DNA of 64,000 bases from positions 558,001 through 622,000 of the forward strand of contig BGKB01000008.1 of NCBI GenBank assembly GCA_003116975.1, written 5' to 3'. Made by a program: the position numbers and the translations under genes. Below are positions 20,601 through 28,450 of the stretch, piece after piece (position 1 is the first letter of the stretch; the number at the start of each line of letters is the position of its first letter). Source of the stretch: Aurantiochytrium sp. KH105. Taxonomy: Eukaryota; Sar; Bigyra; Thraustochytrida; Thraustochytriidae. The notes under the pieces were generated by a model. The model was not told the DNA's origin. It worked only from the letters and a program-made list of their open reading frames with translations, and searched no databases.

Positions 20601-23600
20601 TCTTCGGCGCTACAAGCGGCGTGGGAGGCGACCTGATGTCCCAGAGCTTTCCTCTGGTTCCGACTCTGATAGTCGGGATCGAGGTCGCACGCGGTCTCGT
20701 GATGAAGATGATACTGTGCGACGCGGCGACCGCGTGGAGGCGCGCTTTAAAGGTGGCTCGAAGTGGTACAAGGGCCGGGTAACTCGTGTGGGTGCTGGCG
20801 GCAGAGCCTTTGATATTGATTACGACGACGGCGACAAAGAGCGCAGTGTTCCTGCGTCGAGGGTTCGACGACTCGACAGTGGATCCTCGAGAGATCAAGA
20901 TGATGATGCTCTTGCTGAAGGCGACCGCGTCGAAGCACGATACAAGGGCGGCTCCAAATGGTACAAGGGAAAAGTTGTTCGTGTTAATGCGGACGGAAGC
21001 TACAATATTGATTACGACGATGGTGACCAAGAGCGCCGAGTTGCCGCAAGCAAGGTCCGCAAGCTCGGCGGTAGCAATGGGGGTGGTCGAAGAAGTAGTC
21101 CTCGACGTGGTGGCCGAGACGATTTTGATACTGAAGATGATGGTGGTGGCGCACACCGCGAAGGCGACCGCGTTGAAGCTCGCTTTAAAGGTGGGTCGAA
21201 GTGGTACAAGGGCAAAATCACACGCGTCAATGCCGATGGTACCTTCAATATTGACTACGATGATGGCGATAAGGAACGTCGCGTTGCTTCGAGCAAGGTG
21301 CGCAAGCTTGGAGGTGGTGGAGGAGGTCGAGGGAGCCCCCGTCGTGGCGGACGTGACGATTTTGATACTGAGGATGATGCCGGTAGCAGTCTTCGCGAGG
21401 GTGATCGCGTGGAAGCTCGCTTCAAGGGTGGGTCGAAATGGTACAAGGGCAAGATCACGCGCGTCAACGCCGACGGTAGCTATAACATCGACTACGACGA
21501 TGGTGACCAAGAGCGTCGCGTTGCGTCAAGCAAGGTACGCAAGCTTGGCGGCGGTGCTGGAAGAGGAAGCCCTCGGCGAGGTGGTCGTGATGAATTTGAT
21601 ACCGAAGACGATGCTGGTGGCGCTTTACGCGAGGGCGATCGTGTGGAAGCTCGGTACAAGGGCGGGTCAAAATGGTACAAGGGCAAGATTTCACGCGTCA
21701 ACGCCGATAGTAGCTACAATATCGACTACGACGATGGTGACAAGGAGCGCCGTGTTGCAGCAAGCAAAGTCCGTAAAGTTGGAGGTGGAAGTCGAGGAAG
21801 CCCTCGTCGCGGCGCACGTGATGAATTTGATACTGAAGATGATGCCGGCGTCAGTCTTCGCGAGGGCGATCGTGTGGAAGCTCGGTACAAGGGCGGGTCG
21901 AAATGGTACAAGGGCAAAATTACTCGCGTCAATGCAGATGGCAGCTACAACATCGACTATGACGACGGCGACCAAGAACGTCGTGTCATTCCGAGCAAGG
22001 TGCGCAAGCTCGGCGGCGGTCGAGGGAGCTCTCGGCGAGGTGGCCGCGACGAATTCGACACCGAAGACGACGCAGGTGGCGCTTTGCGTGAAGGTGATCG
22101 TGTGGAAGCCCGGTACAAGGGCGGATCCAAGTACTACAAGGGCAAAATTAGCCGCGTTAATGCCGATGGAAGCTACAACATCGACTATGATGATGGCGAC
22201 AAGGAACGGCGTGTTGCTTCGAGCAAAGTTCGTAAGCTTGGTGGAGGTGGACGAAGCAGCCCTCGCCGAGCTGATCGTGGGGACATCGATACAGAAGACG
22301 ATGTTGGCGGCGTTCTGCGCGAGGGAGATCGCGTGGAAGCTCGGTACAAGGGTGGATCCAAGTGGTACAAGGGCAAGATTACTCGCGTCAATGCAGATGG
22401 CAGCTACAACATTGACTACGACGACGGCGACCAAGAGCGCCGCGTTGCATCAAGCAAGGTGCGCAAGCTTGGTGGCGGTGCTGGAAGAGGAGGAAGTCCT
22501 CGGCGAGGTGGTCGTGACGAATTTGATACCGAAGACGATGCAGGTGGAGTCTTGCGTGAAGGCGATCGAGTGGAAGCTCGATACAAGGGCGGATCCAAGT
22601 ACTACAAGGGCAAGATTAGCCGTGTCAACGCTGACGGGAGCTATAATATTGACTATGACGATGGCGACCAAGAGCGCCGCATTGCACCGAGCAAGGTGCG
22701 TAAGCTCGAAGGAAGCCCTCGTCGAGGCGGGCGGCCGAATTCGGATACCGAAGACGACGCCGGCGGAGTCTTGCGCGAAGGTGATCGTGTGGAAGCTCGG
22801 TACAAGGGCGGCTCCAAGTACTATAAGGGAAAAATTAGCCGCGTCAATGCTGACGGAAGCTACAATATCGACTATGACGATGGTGACCAGGAGCGACGTG
22901 TTGCGGCGAGCAAGGTGCGCAAGCTTGGAATGGGTGGAACGAGAGCAGGAAGTCCTCGTCGAGGCGGGCGTGATGAATTTGATACTGAAGACGACGCTGG
23001 TGGCGCTTTACGCGAAGGCGATCGCGTGGAAGCTCGATACAAGGGCGGCTTTAAGTGGTACAAGGGCAAAATATCTCGTGTCAACGCTGACGGGAGCTAT
23101 AACATTGATTATGACGACGGTGACCAAGAGCGGCGGATTGCACCAAGCAAAGTTCGTAAGCTTCAAGGTAACAAACCTGGGCGAGGCGGGCGACCAAGCT
23201 CGGATACGGAAGATAACGCCGGTGGCGTCTTACGCGAAGGCGATCGCGTCGAAGCTCGATACAAGGGCGGATCCAAGTACTACAAGGGTAAGATCAGCCG
23301 CGTCAACGCCGACGGTAGCTATAATATTGACTACGATGACGGCGACCAAGAGCGACGTGTCATTCCCAGCAAGGTTCGTAAGCTTGGTGGTGGTGGAAGA
23401 GGCAGCCCTCGACGAGGTGGTCGTGACGAATTTGATACCGAAGACGATGCCGGTGGAGTCTTGCGTGAAGGCGATCGCGTGGAAGCTCGATATAAGGGCG
23501 GATCCAAGTACTACAAGGGCAAGATTTCCAGGGTCAACGCTGACGGAAGCTATAATATTGACTACGATGACGGCGACCAAGAGCGCCGCATTGCACCGAG

Positions 23601-25119
23601 CAAGGTTCGTAAGCTTGGAGGAAGTCCTCGACGAGGTGGCCGTGACGACTTTGATACCGAAGACGATGCCAGTGGCGCTTTGCGCGAAGGCGATCGAGTT
23701 GAAGCTCGGTACAAGGGCGGATCTAAGTACTACAAGGGCAAGATTTCCAGGGTCAACGCTGACGGCAGCTACAATATTGACTACGATGACGGTGACCAAG
23801 AGCGACGTGTCATACCAAGCAAGGTGCGCAAACTTGGCGGCGGCGGCGTGAGAGGTAGCCCACGTCGCGGAGGCCGAGATGACGTTGATACGGAGGACGA
23901 TGCTGGCGGCGCCTTGCGTGAAGGCGATCGTGTCGAAGCTCGGTACAAGGGCGGATCCAAGTATTACAAGGGCCAAATTTCCCGGGTCAACGCTGACGGC
24001 AGCTACAATATTGACTACGATGACGGCGATCAAGAACGGCGGGTCATACCAAGCAAGGTGCGCAAACTTGGCGGCGGCGGCGTGAGAGGTAGCCCACGTC
24101 GCGGAGGCCGAGATGACGTTGATACGGAGGACGATGCTGGCGGCGCCTTGCGTGAAGGCGATCGTGTGGAAGCTCGGTACAAGGGAGGATCCAAGTTCTA
24201 CAAGGGCAAGATTTCTCGTGTCAACGCCGACGGTAGCTACAACATTGACTACGATGACGGCGACCAAGAGCGACGCGTCATTCCCAGCAAGGTTCGTAAG
24301 CTTGGTGGTGATGGCGGAAGTGGCGATTTTGGTCGGGGCAGCCCTCGTCGAGGCGCACGACCGAGTTCAGATACGGAAGATGACGCCGGTGGCGTTTTAC
24401 GCGAAGGCGATCGCGTTGAAGCTCGGTACAAGGGTGGATCCAAGTACTACAAGGGGAAAATTAGCCGTGTCAACGCTGACGGCAGCTACAATATTGATTA
24501 CGATGACGGCGATCAAGAGCGACGCGTTGCATCGAGCAAAGTCCGTAAGCTCGGAGGAAGTCCGCGCCGCACTGGACGGCCGAGCTCGGACACGGATGAT
24601 GACTTTGGGGCAAAATTCCGGGAAGGCGACCGTGTGGAGGCTCAATTTAAGGGCGGGACCAAGTATTACAAGGGCATCATTACTCGCGTCAACGCCGACG
24701 GAAGCTGCAACATTGACTACGACGACGGCGACCAAGAGCGTCGCGTTGCGCCGAGCAAGGTTCGCAAATTGGGCGATACAGGGTCAAGTTCGCGACAGTC
24801 AGTCCGGCCGAGCTCTGCCAACGTTGAGGAGAGCTCGAACTTGCGTGTGGGAGACCGCGTCGAGGCGCGCTTTCGGGGCCAGAACCAATGGTATCCGGGA
24901 TCGATATCCTGTGTGAACCGCAATGGAACGTACGACATTGCCTATGATGACGGCGACGCGGATCAGTCACTGAGTCGATCATTTATTCGAAAGATTGAGA
25001 CGAGTCCGAGGTCAGGTTCTCCTCGTCGGTCTGGTCGTGTTGTTCAGAGTCGGACGAGTTTCTCGCGGGACGATAGCAGTGCGGGCCGGCAGCTTCGACG
25101 CGGCAGGTCGGATCTTTGA
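17605..25119 (+). CDS. pseudo-cytidine-deaminase / SAM / Tudor-repeat giant
   Basis: A 2,504-residue single-exon protein starting at the ATG at 17605. Residues about 120-230 match the tetrameric cytidine deaminase fold (GAALLTRGG, SGCNIESNE, SAEKMAILKA, PSGASRQYLAEFG). The catalytic glutamate is kept (E173), but the three zinc cysteines are Ser (171, 207, 210). A SAM domain follows at about 306-373, then EF-hand-like segments (390-462 and 588-658), a basic and Ser-rich stretch (705-808) and another EF-like segment (835-915). The C-terminal 1,500 residues are 20 Tudor- or Agenet-like units of the type GDRVEARYKGGSKWYKGKI...DYDDGDQERRV, joined by Arg/Ser/Asp-rich linkers. Tudor-type folds bind methylated Lys or Arg, so a chromatin or scaffold role is possible. 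The deaminase domain is probably a catalytically dead binding module. The combination is not one I recognise. Confidence 0.9.
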   Translation: MKDVEMLEAEAMRVLQRIRAIPKTPIPAGKKSKNRTMTDDFRRNSLENGNYVEEAREEGSSALARVKMGLDAEQAIAVRAYVDRTSDTVITGASSPPALREEHVARLRELKNWAQGRNEQLDDLIDIAVNACKNGVAPLTGVRYGAALLTRGGFVYSGCNIESNETTLSTSAEKMAILKAISAGENEFECMVLTWDQTENPRFPMPSGASRQYLAEFGDFEVVLVRADPARTRKELTTAELLPQMPSARATQGDRHSLGSPGMIRGPRGRSPHSSPRRSALRITEKLRSPGPAHVRKVSVPDIHATPVRDWAVRHVLTWLDQECDLPSYKYNFQEASVNGSMLLQLAPQDMQELLGVHHPLHLSKLQKGLQELRRREVMESGVEENDMAGVVDALRENEIVLVARLKEAFDQADTQGHRLCGVEQLHGALAALGFEIPKEELQAWVGSFGQGAPGLSFAQFVQAFFASTRASSSELGLGATSPRRSAPGEDKNDRLLLREDGHVRCRENRAYSSWVEEQRAQSAQRVLGGGTVGSDAADTKLQRGRNHELALWLKGEDGAETSNRVKSFMRLRKRPALALNISQEVGTEDFARLKRIFDRADRDHVGEITRHEAARALSHTGMRVSAVEVGQYLRLQGLDSATPLDLFEFARAFAYFVKQRDIALASETLENPTLETVGSRNTVEISSSNKRWPVAYDPTGFLLKARKHRKHHKQRRTSKRRGRSPRSKRRARRSRSWSSSSGSFSSESSEDSSSDSASGSSESETGSSESDSGTSSQSSGSDSSRTSTSASESDSDSASTSSSASSSRSHRRRRKEFRSRHGKKSKTEKRKPVVMGRHVVRKVERAFEKHQKSGSRGQLAMNNVLMAFKSIPRSGRSKPLPSADELRNYFRKEDIYYYVTRKQFVRAYARLCYDVVDEDYEVKSTSRSSSARRRRDGSGSDNASGSDAETWRKGDIVEARARGSSSWRRGELTRVNADRTVNILYDDGDTERSVRPSLLRRYKRRGRRPDVPELSSGSDSDSRDRGRTRSRDEDDTVRRGDRVEARFKGGSKWYKGRVTRVGAGGRAFDIDYDDGDKERSVPASRVRRLDSGSSRDQDDDALAEGDRVEARYKGGSKWYKGKVVRVNADGSYNIDYDDGDQERRVAASKVRKLGGSNGGGRRSSPRRGGRDDFDTEDDGGGAHREGDRVEARFKGGSKWYKGKITRVNADGTFNIDYDDGDKERRVASSKVRKLGGGGGGRGSPRRGGRDDFDTEDDAGSSLREGDRVEARFKGGSKWYKGKITRVNADGSYNIDYDDGDQERRVASSKVRKLGGGAGRGSPRRGGRDEFDTEDDAGGALREGDRVEARYKGGSKWYKGKISRVNADSSYNIDYDDGDKERRVAASKVRKVGGGSRGSPRRGARDEFDTEDDAGVSLREGDRVEARYKGGSKWYKGKITRVNADGSYNIDYDDGDQERRVIPSKVRKLGGGRGSSRRGGRDEFDTEDDAGGALREGDRVEARYKGGSKYYKGKISRVNADGSYNIDYDDGDKERRVASSKVRKLGGGGRSSPRRADRGDIDTEDDVGGVLREGDRVEARYKGGSKWYKGKITRVNADGSYNIDYDDGDQERRVASSKVRKLGGGAGRGGSPRRGGRDEFDTEDDAGGVLREGDRVEARYKGGSKYYKGKISRVNADGSYNIDYDDGDQERRIAPSKVRKLEGSPRRGGRPNSDTEDDAGGVLREGDRVEARYKGGSKYYKGKISRVNADGSYNIDYDDGDQERRVAASKVRKLGMGGTRAGSPRRGGRDEFDTEDDAGGALREGDRVEARYKGGFKWYKGKISRVNADGSYNIDYDDGDQERRIAPSKVRKLQGNKPGRGGRPSSDTEDNAGGVLREGDRVEARYKGGSKYYKGKISRVNADGSYNIDYDDGDQERRVIPSKVRKLGGGGRGSPRRGGRDEFDTEDDAGGVLREGDRVEARYKGGSKYYKGKISRVNADGSYNIDYDDGDQERRIAPSKVRKLGGSPRRGGRDDFDTEDDASGALREGDRVEARYKGGSKYYKGKISRVNADGSYNIDYDDGDQERRVIPSKVRKLGGGGVRGSPRRGGRDDVDTEDDAGGALREGDRVEARYKGGSKYYKGQISRVNADGSYNIDYDDGDQERRVIPSKVRKLGGGGVRGSPRRGGRDDVDTEDDAGGALREGDRVEARYKGGSKFYKGKISRVNADGSYNIDYDDGDQERRVIPSKVRKLGGDGGSGDFGRGSPRRGARPSSDTEDDAGGVLREGDRVEARYKGGSKYYKGKISRVNADGSYNIDYDDGDQERRVASSKVRKLGGSPRRTGRPSSDTDDDFGAKFREGDRVEAQFKGGTKYYKGIITRVNADGSCNIDYDDGDQERRVAPSKVRKLGDTGSSSRQSVRPSSANVEESSNLRVGDRVEARFRGQNQWYPGSISCVNRNGTYDIAYDDGDADQSLSRSFIRKIETSPRSGSPRRSGRVVQSRTSFSRDDSSAGRQLRRGRSDL
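20458..25000 (+). repeat. 20-unit Tudor-like coding repeat array
   Basis: Twenty tandem units of about 195-245 bp (65-82 codons) inside the giant gene. The first two and last two are most divergent; the central units differ mainly in linker length and in Trp/Tyr/Phe at the aromatic position (SKWYKG, SKYYKG, SKFYKG). Two neighbouring units (about 23809 and 24043) share more than 120 bp of near-identical DNA at a 234-bp spacing, indicating recent duplication or conversion. The repeats keep other frames open, which explains long spurious frames on both strands. Confidence 0.9.
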
Positions 25120-25370
25120 GCGACTTTATGAGTTGGAGATGGGAGTCTTCGTTCTTAGGCGCATGGTTGCACTCACAGCGTACTGAGCAGCCACATTGCG
25201 CAAGCCGGTTAGACGTGGCAAGCGAATTCGATCGATACAAAAGAATATACTTGATTTGCTTCGCTTTTTATAAAAATCCACAAACAAAGAAACAAAAGAA
25301 CAAACAACCTTGAATACACTCGCTGCCTAGGTTGGAGTCGATGCCTGATCATTGTTCGCACGCACGAAGC

Positions 25371-25916
25371 CTAGCTTACTTTTTGCACGTCCATGTCGAC
25401 CTCTGTCTCGGAGCCATCCTCAAAGACGACCTTGACCTTGAGCGTGTCGCCCTCGGGAAAGGCAAACTTGCGCGCCATGTAGCGCGGGGCGTCGGCCGAG
25501 CCTTCGTTCTGGACTTCAACGGTCTGCTCGCCAATCGTGGCTGTCTTGGGCGTGCCGTCGACGTCCTTGAAGATGATGTAATCGCGACCCCCGGGATTCT
25601 CGCCCACAAAGGGCATGGAATTCTGGATGCCCTCGAGGATCATCTTTCCCAACTCGGTCCCGAGCGCTCTTGGCGCTTCCCGCGACGAGTCGGCGGCGTT
25701 CACCGGTGCCGTCGCGAGCAGGATCACAAGCACAAGCGTAAGCAGGAGCACGAGCAGCGCACGCGGTCCACGCAGCAGCTCGCGAGCGGCCTTCGGCGCT
25801 GGTCTTTCTTCGCCACGGCGTCGCGACTCGCAGAGAGTTCTTGGCCTCCTTGTCCGTCTTGGAGCGTTACGGGTTTGCCAAGCTTGAGCATGTCGCGGCG
25901 TCTCGTTCATCGTCAT
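25371..25916 (-). CDS. small membrane-anchored protein, unknown
   Basis: A 181-residue frame from the ATG at 25916. About 48 Arg-rich residues precede one strong hydrophobic segment (ALLVLLLTLVLVILLATA, about residues 53-70) ending in a signal-peptidase-like APVNA-A site. The remaining 105 residues are soluble and acidic, with beta-type sequence (RDYIIFKDVDGTPKTATIG, TLKVKVVFEDGSETEVD). It could be a type II membrane protein, a protein with a long basic signal peptide, or one whose true start follows an unseen intron. It converges with the Tudor-repeat gene. I do not recognise the family. Confidence 0.65.
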   Translation of the reverse strand: MTMNETPRHAQAWQTRNAPRRTRRPRTLCESRRRGEERPAPKAARELLRGPRALLVLLLTLVLVILLATAPVNAADSSREAPRALGTELGKMILEGIQNSMPFVGENPGGRDYIIFKDVDGTPKTATIGEQTVEVQNEGSADAPRYMARKFAFPEGDTLKVKVVFEDGSETEVDMDVQKVS

Positions 25917-26306
25917 AGACCGTGCGATCTATCCACTTCTCCGTCGCCTCGAACGCACGCAGACTCGGCAGCGGAAGCCTGGGCGAAGGCGTTCTGCTCC
26001 GCGGTGTGGCGGGTGGGGAGTCCAGCGTCGTCGGCGCTCCTGCACGGTCCGGGGGTCTTGACCTCGCTCTTGACTTGCCTCCGACTCGCGGCCCTGGTGG
26101 GACGAGATTTTGGATTCCTGGACTCTCTCTCCTTGAGGCCCTGCGATGCTGCGCTTGCTGACGATTCCAGACCGTATCTCCGAGCACGCTCGCGGCAGCC
26201 CGGCGCGAGGAAGCCGCAGACATGCGACCTCGGACCTTGACGAGAAGGCGGGATGCAGGCAGGCATGACATGCCCAGATCAGCACGACTCGACGACATAA
26301 CGCAAC

Positions 26307-26351
26307 GATGATGGACCTGAAAGACGACGGGCGAACTTGATGAAGAAGGGA
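26307..26351. repeat. 45-bp direct repeat, copy A
   Basis: Differs from the copy at 26469-26513 at two positions by eye. Both lie upstream of the dehydrogenase start at 26674. Confidence 0.85.
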
Positions 26352-26468
26352 AAACAAGTTGAACTTGGCCAAGGTGGGCGGCGACATCTGGCTCAGAATG
26401 CGCGCCAAGAAGTTAGACGGCATCGCGACACGACACGACACGATACGACACGACACAACACAACACAA

Positions 26469-26513
26469 GATGATGGACCTGAAGGACGACGGGCAAACTT
26501 GATGAAGAAGGGA
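26469..26513. repeat. 45-bp direct repeat, copy B
   Basis: Second copy, 162 bp downstream of copy A and about 160 bp before the dehydrogenase start codon. Confidence 0.85.
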
Positions 26514-26673
26514 CATCAACATCGGCTCAGGAAGCGCGGCAAGGAGCGAGACGGCGTCGCAACCGTGGTAGTAGTATCCTCGGCGGCGTCGCAATCCTGG
26601 AATCCTCTTGCGGCGACTCGGAGGCGCGCGCGAAGGCGGGCGGGGCCGAGGCGCGGAGGCAGCGGGCGGGAGG

Positions 26674-28056
26674 ATGCTGGGCAGGGCCGCGAGGGCCGCG
26701 AGCGCCGCGCCGGCGGGCGTGCGGGGCGGCGCAGGCCGCGCGCGAGGGCTCCATGTGGGCGGCGGCACGAGCGATCTGGCGCGCGCGCTGCAGGAGGCCG
26801 GCGTGAAGCGCGCGTACGTGGCGTGGCGCGGCGGGCGCGTGGAGGCGAGCCACCCGGTGGTGGAGCCGCTGCGCGAGATGATGGAGCGGGACGAGGTCGA
26901 CTACGACGAGCACGAGGCGGTCTTCCTGGAGGCGCACAAGGACTGCGTCTTCGGGGCCTTTCTCTGGCGCACCGCGCGCGGCCAGGGCTGCGGCGGCATC
27001 CGGCTGCGGCCGTACGAGTCCACCGAGGCGTTCTTGCGGGACGGGCTGCGTCTGGCCATCGGCATGGGCCGGAAATCGGCACTCGCAGGGCTCTGGTGGG
27101 GCGGCGGCAAGGGTGTGATTGCCCGCGGCGAGGACGACGATCTCGTGAACGACCCAGCGAGTCGCGTGGAGCTGCTCCGGGCCTACGGCGCCTTCATCAC
27201 GAGTCTGCGCGGCGCCTACGTGGCTGCCGAGGACGCGGGCATTTCGGTCGCGGACATGGACCACGTGTTTGAGACGACGCGCTACACGACGTGCATCAGC
27301 CCTTCGCTTGGAGGCAGTGGCAACCCTAGCGTGCCGACTGCCCTCGGCGTGGTCGCGGGCATGGAGGGCGCGCTCGCACAGCTAGGCATGGGCACGCTTC
27401 AGGGCAAGACCGTGGCTGTGCAGGGCTGCGGCAATGTCGGTGGCCCGATGATTCGCTATCTTTTGGAGCGTGGCGTTGCAAAGGTCACCGCCGTCGACAT
27501 TGACGCTGCCCGCGTGGCTGCGCTGGAGCAAGAGTGCGCCGACATTGCCGACGGCCGTCTCTCCGCGTCTGTCGATGCTTCTACCGCCATTCTCGCGCAG
27601 GAGGCCGACATTGTCTCGCCGTGCGCCTTTGGCGGCGTGCTCAATGCCGACACTGTGCCCAAGATTCGAGCCAAGATCGTCTGCGGCGCGGCAAACAACC
27701 AGCTTCTTGACCCGACCACGGACTACGGAATGCAAGCTCAGGGTATTACGTATTGCCCGGACTTTGTCGTGAACCGTATGGGCATTGTCAACTGTGCCAA
27801 CGAGCAGTACGGTCGCGTGGGCAACCCCGGTGGCGTGGAGGATCCGCTGGTGTCGCGCCATCTTGGAATGGATTTTGCTAGTTCTATTCCCAACGCTGTC
27901 TCTGCGATCATTGCACGTGCCGAAGCCGAGGGATCCACGACGAACGAGGTCGCAAATGCGATGGCCAACGAGAGCGCCGCTCAGTTGCACCCGATTCTCG
28001 GTCATCGCACCAAAGACATTGTGGATCGCCTTATCAAGGACGGCTGGGCAGCGTAG
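26674..28056 (+). CDS. leucine-dehydrogenase-like amino acid dehydrogenase
   Basis: A 460-residue member of the Glu/Leu/Phe/Val dehydrogenase superfamily, predicted to deaminate a branched-chain amino acid to its 2-oxo acid with NAD+. The start at 26674 gives an Arg/Ala-rich leader without acidic residues (MLGRAARAASAAPAG), typical of a mitochondrial presequence; an ATG 22 codons upstream is in frame but less plausible. Conserved features are Lys134 in GMGRKSAL, Lys146 in GGGKGVI with the family's 12-residue spacing, Asp187 in AAEDAG, and the dinucleotide-binding GCGNVGG followed by VTAVDID. Bacterial leucine dehydrogenases have about 365 residues; the excess here is the leader and small insertions. 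It resembles the bacterial leucine rather than the eukaryotic glutamate enzyme, so ancient transfer is possible. A role in mitochondrial branched-chain amino acid catabolism is inferred. Confidence 0.9.
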   Translation: MLGRAARAASAAPAGVRGGAGRARGLHVGGGTSDLARALQEAGVKRAYVAWRGGRVEASHPVVEPLREMMERDEVDYDEHEAVFLEAHKDCVFGAFLWRTARGQGCGGIRLRPYESTEAFLRDGLRLAIGMGRKSALAGLWWGGGKGVIARGEDDDLVNDPASRVELLRAYGAFITSLRGAYVAAEDAGISVADMDHVFETTRYTTCISPSLGGSGNPSVPTALGVVAGMEGALAQLGMGTLQGKTVAVQGCGNVGGPMIRYLLERGVAKVTAVDIDAARVAALEQECADIADGRLSASVDASTAILAQEADIVSPCAFGGVLNADTVPKIRAKIVCGAANNQLLDPTTDYGMQAQGITYCPDFVVNRMGIVNCANEQYGRVGNPGGVEDPLVSRHLGMDFASSIPNAVSAIIARAEAEGSTTNEVANAMANESAAQLHPILGHRTKDIVDRLIKDGWAA

Positions 28057-28450
28057 GCCTAGGCTCTAGGTCTGGACCTCGGCTGAGTGGCCTCGAGCTG
28101 CAGCTTGGTTGCGCACTACAGCTTGGATTTCCTCACGTACGACCCACCACCACTCACTCACCCAACCGGCCACCTCCCCTGCCACCCCGAGTAGGAAGAG
28201 GAAAAGGAGAGGGGTGGGGCAATTAAAAATATTTTTTATTTTCTTCTGGTCGACAAAATGGATGAGCATCATTTGCACTACAACTTGTGACATTGATTGT
28301 CCATTTCGCATGCCTCGGGCGTGGACTGACTTGATAGATGCAAGGCATTGCCGCCAGTCTTGAGGGCAAGCAAGCAAGCAAATAAGCATGAAGATGGGCA
28401 AATCCCGATTCCTTGCTTGTCCAGGCTGAATAGGCGATCAAGTCGACACG
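28057..28450 (+). other. short intergenic region
   Basis: Holds the 3' end of the dehydrogenase gene and the leader of the first LPMO-like gene. AT-rich patch near 28220-28245, and a GCAAGCAAGCAA run at about 28365-28381. Nothing else recognised. Confidence 0.55.

Larger units (their letters stand above)
25917..26673. other. divergent intergenic region with direct repeat
   Basis: Lies between the minus-strand small membrane protein and the plus-strand dehydrogenase. It carries a 45-bp direct repeat (26307-26351 and 26469-26513) and, between the copies, an ACGAC/ACAAC pentamer run (about 26423-26467). Frames here on the minus strand repeat the peptide PSSFRSII because of the direct repeat and are not called as genes. 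Confidence 0.6.

Noticed and set aside
20786-23851. 1,021-codon plus-strand frame inside the Tudor-repeat gene
   Set aside because: It is a second frame of the repeated units, kept open because each unit has the same codons. Its translation is a low-quality Thr/Ala/Met-rich repeat, while the main frame has the conserved Tudor-like motif.
20596-24735. Several minus-strand frames (up to 345 codons) opposite the Tudor repeats
   Set aside because: They are antisense images of the same repeats, all VVVNVVA-type, with no independent motif.
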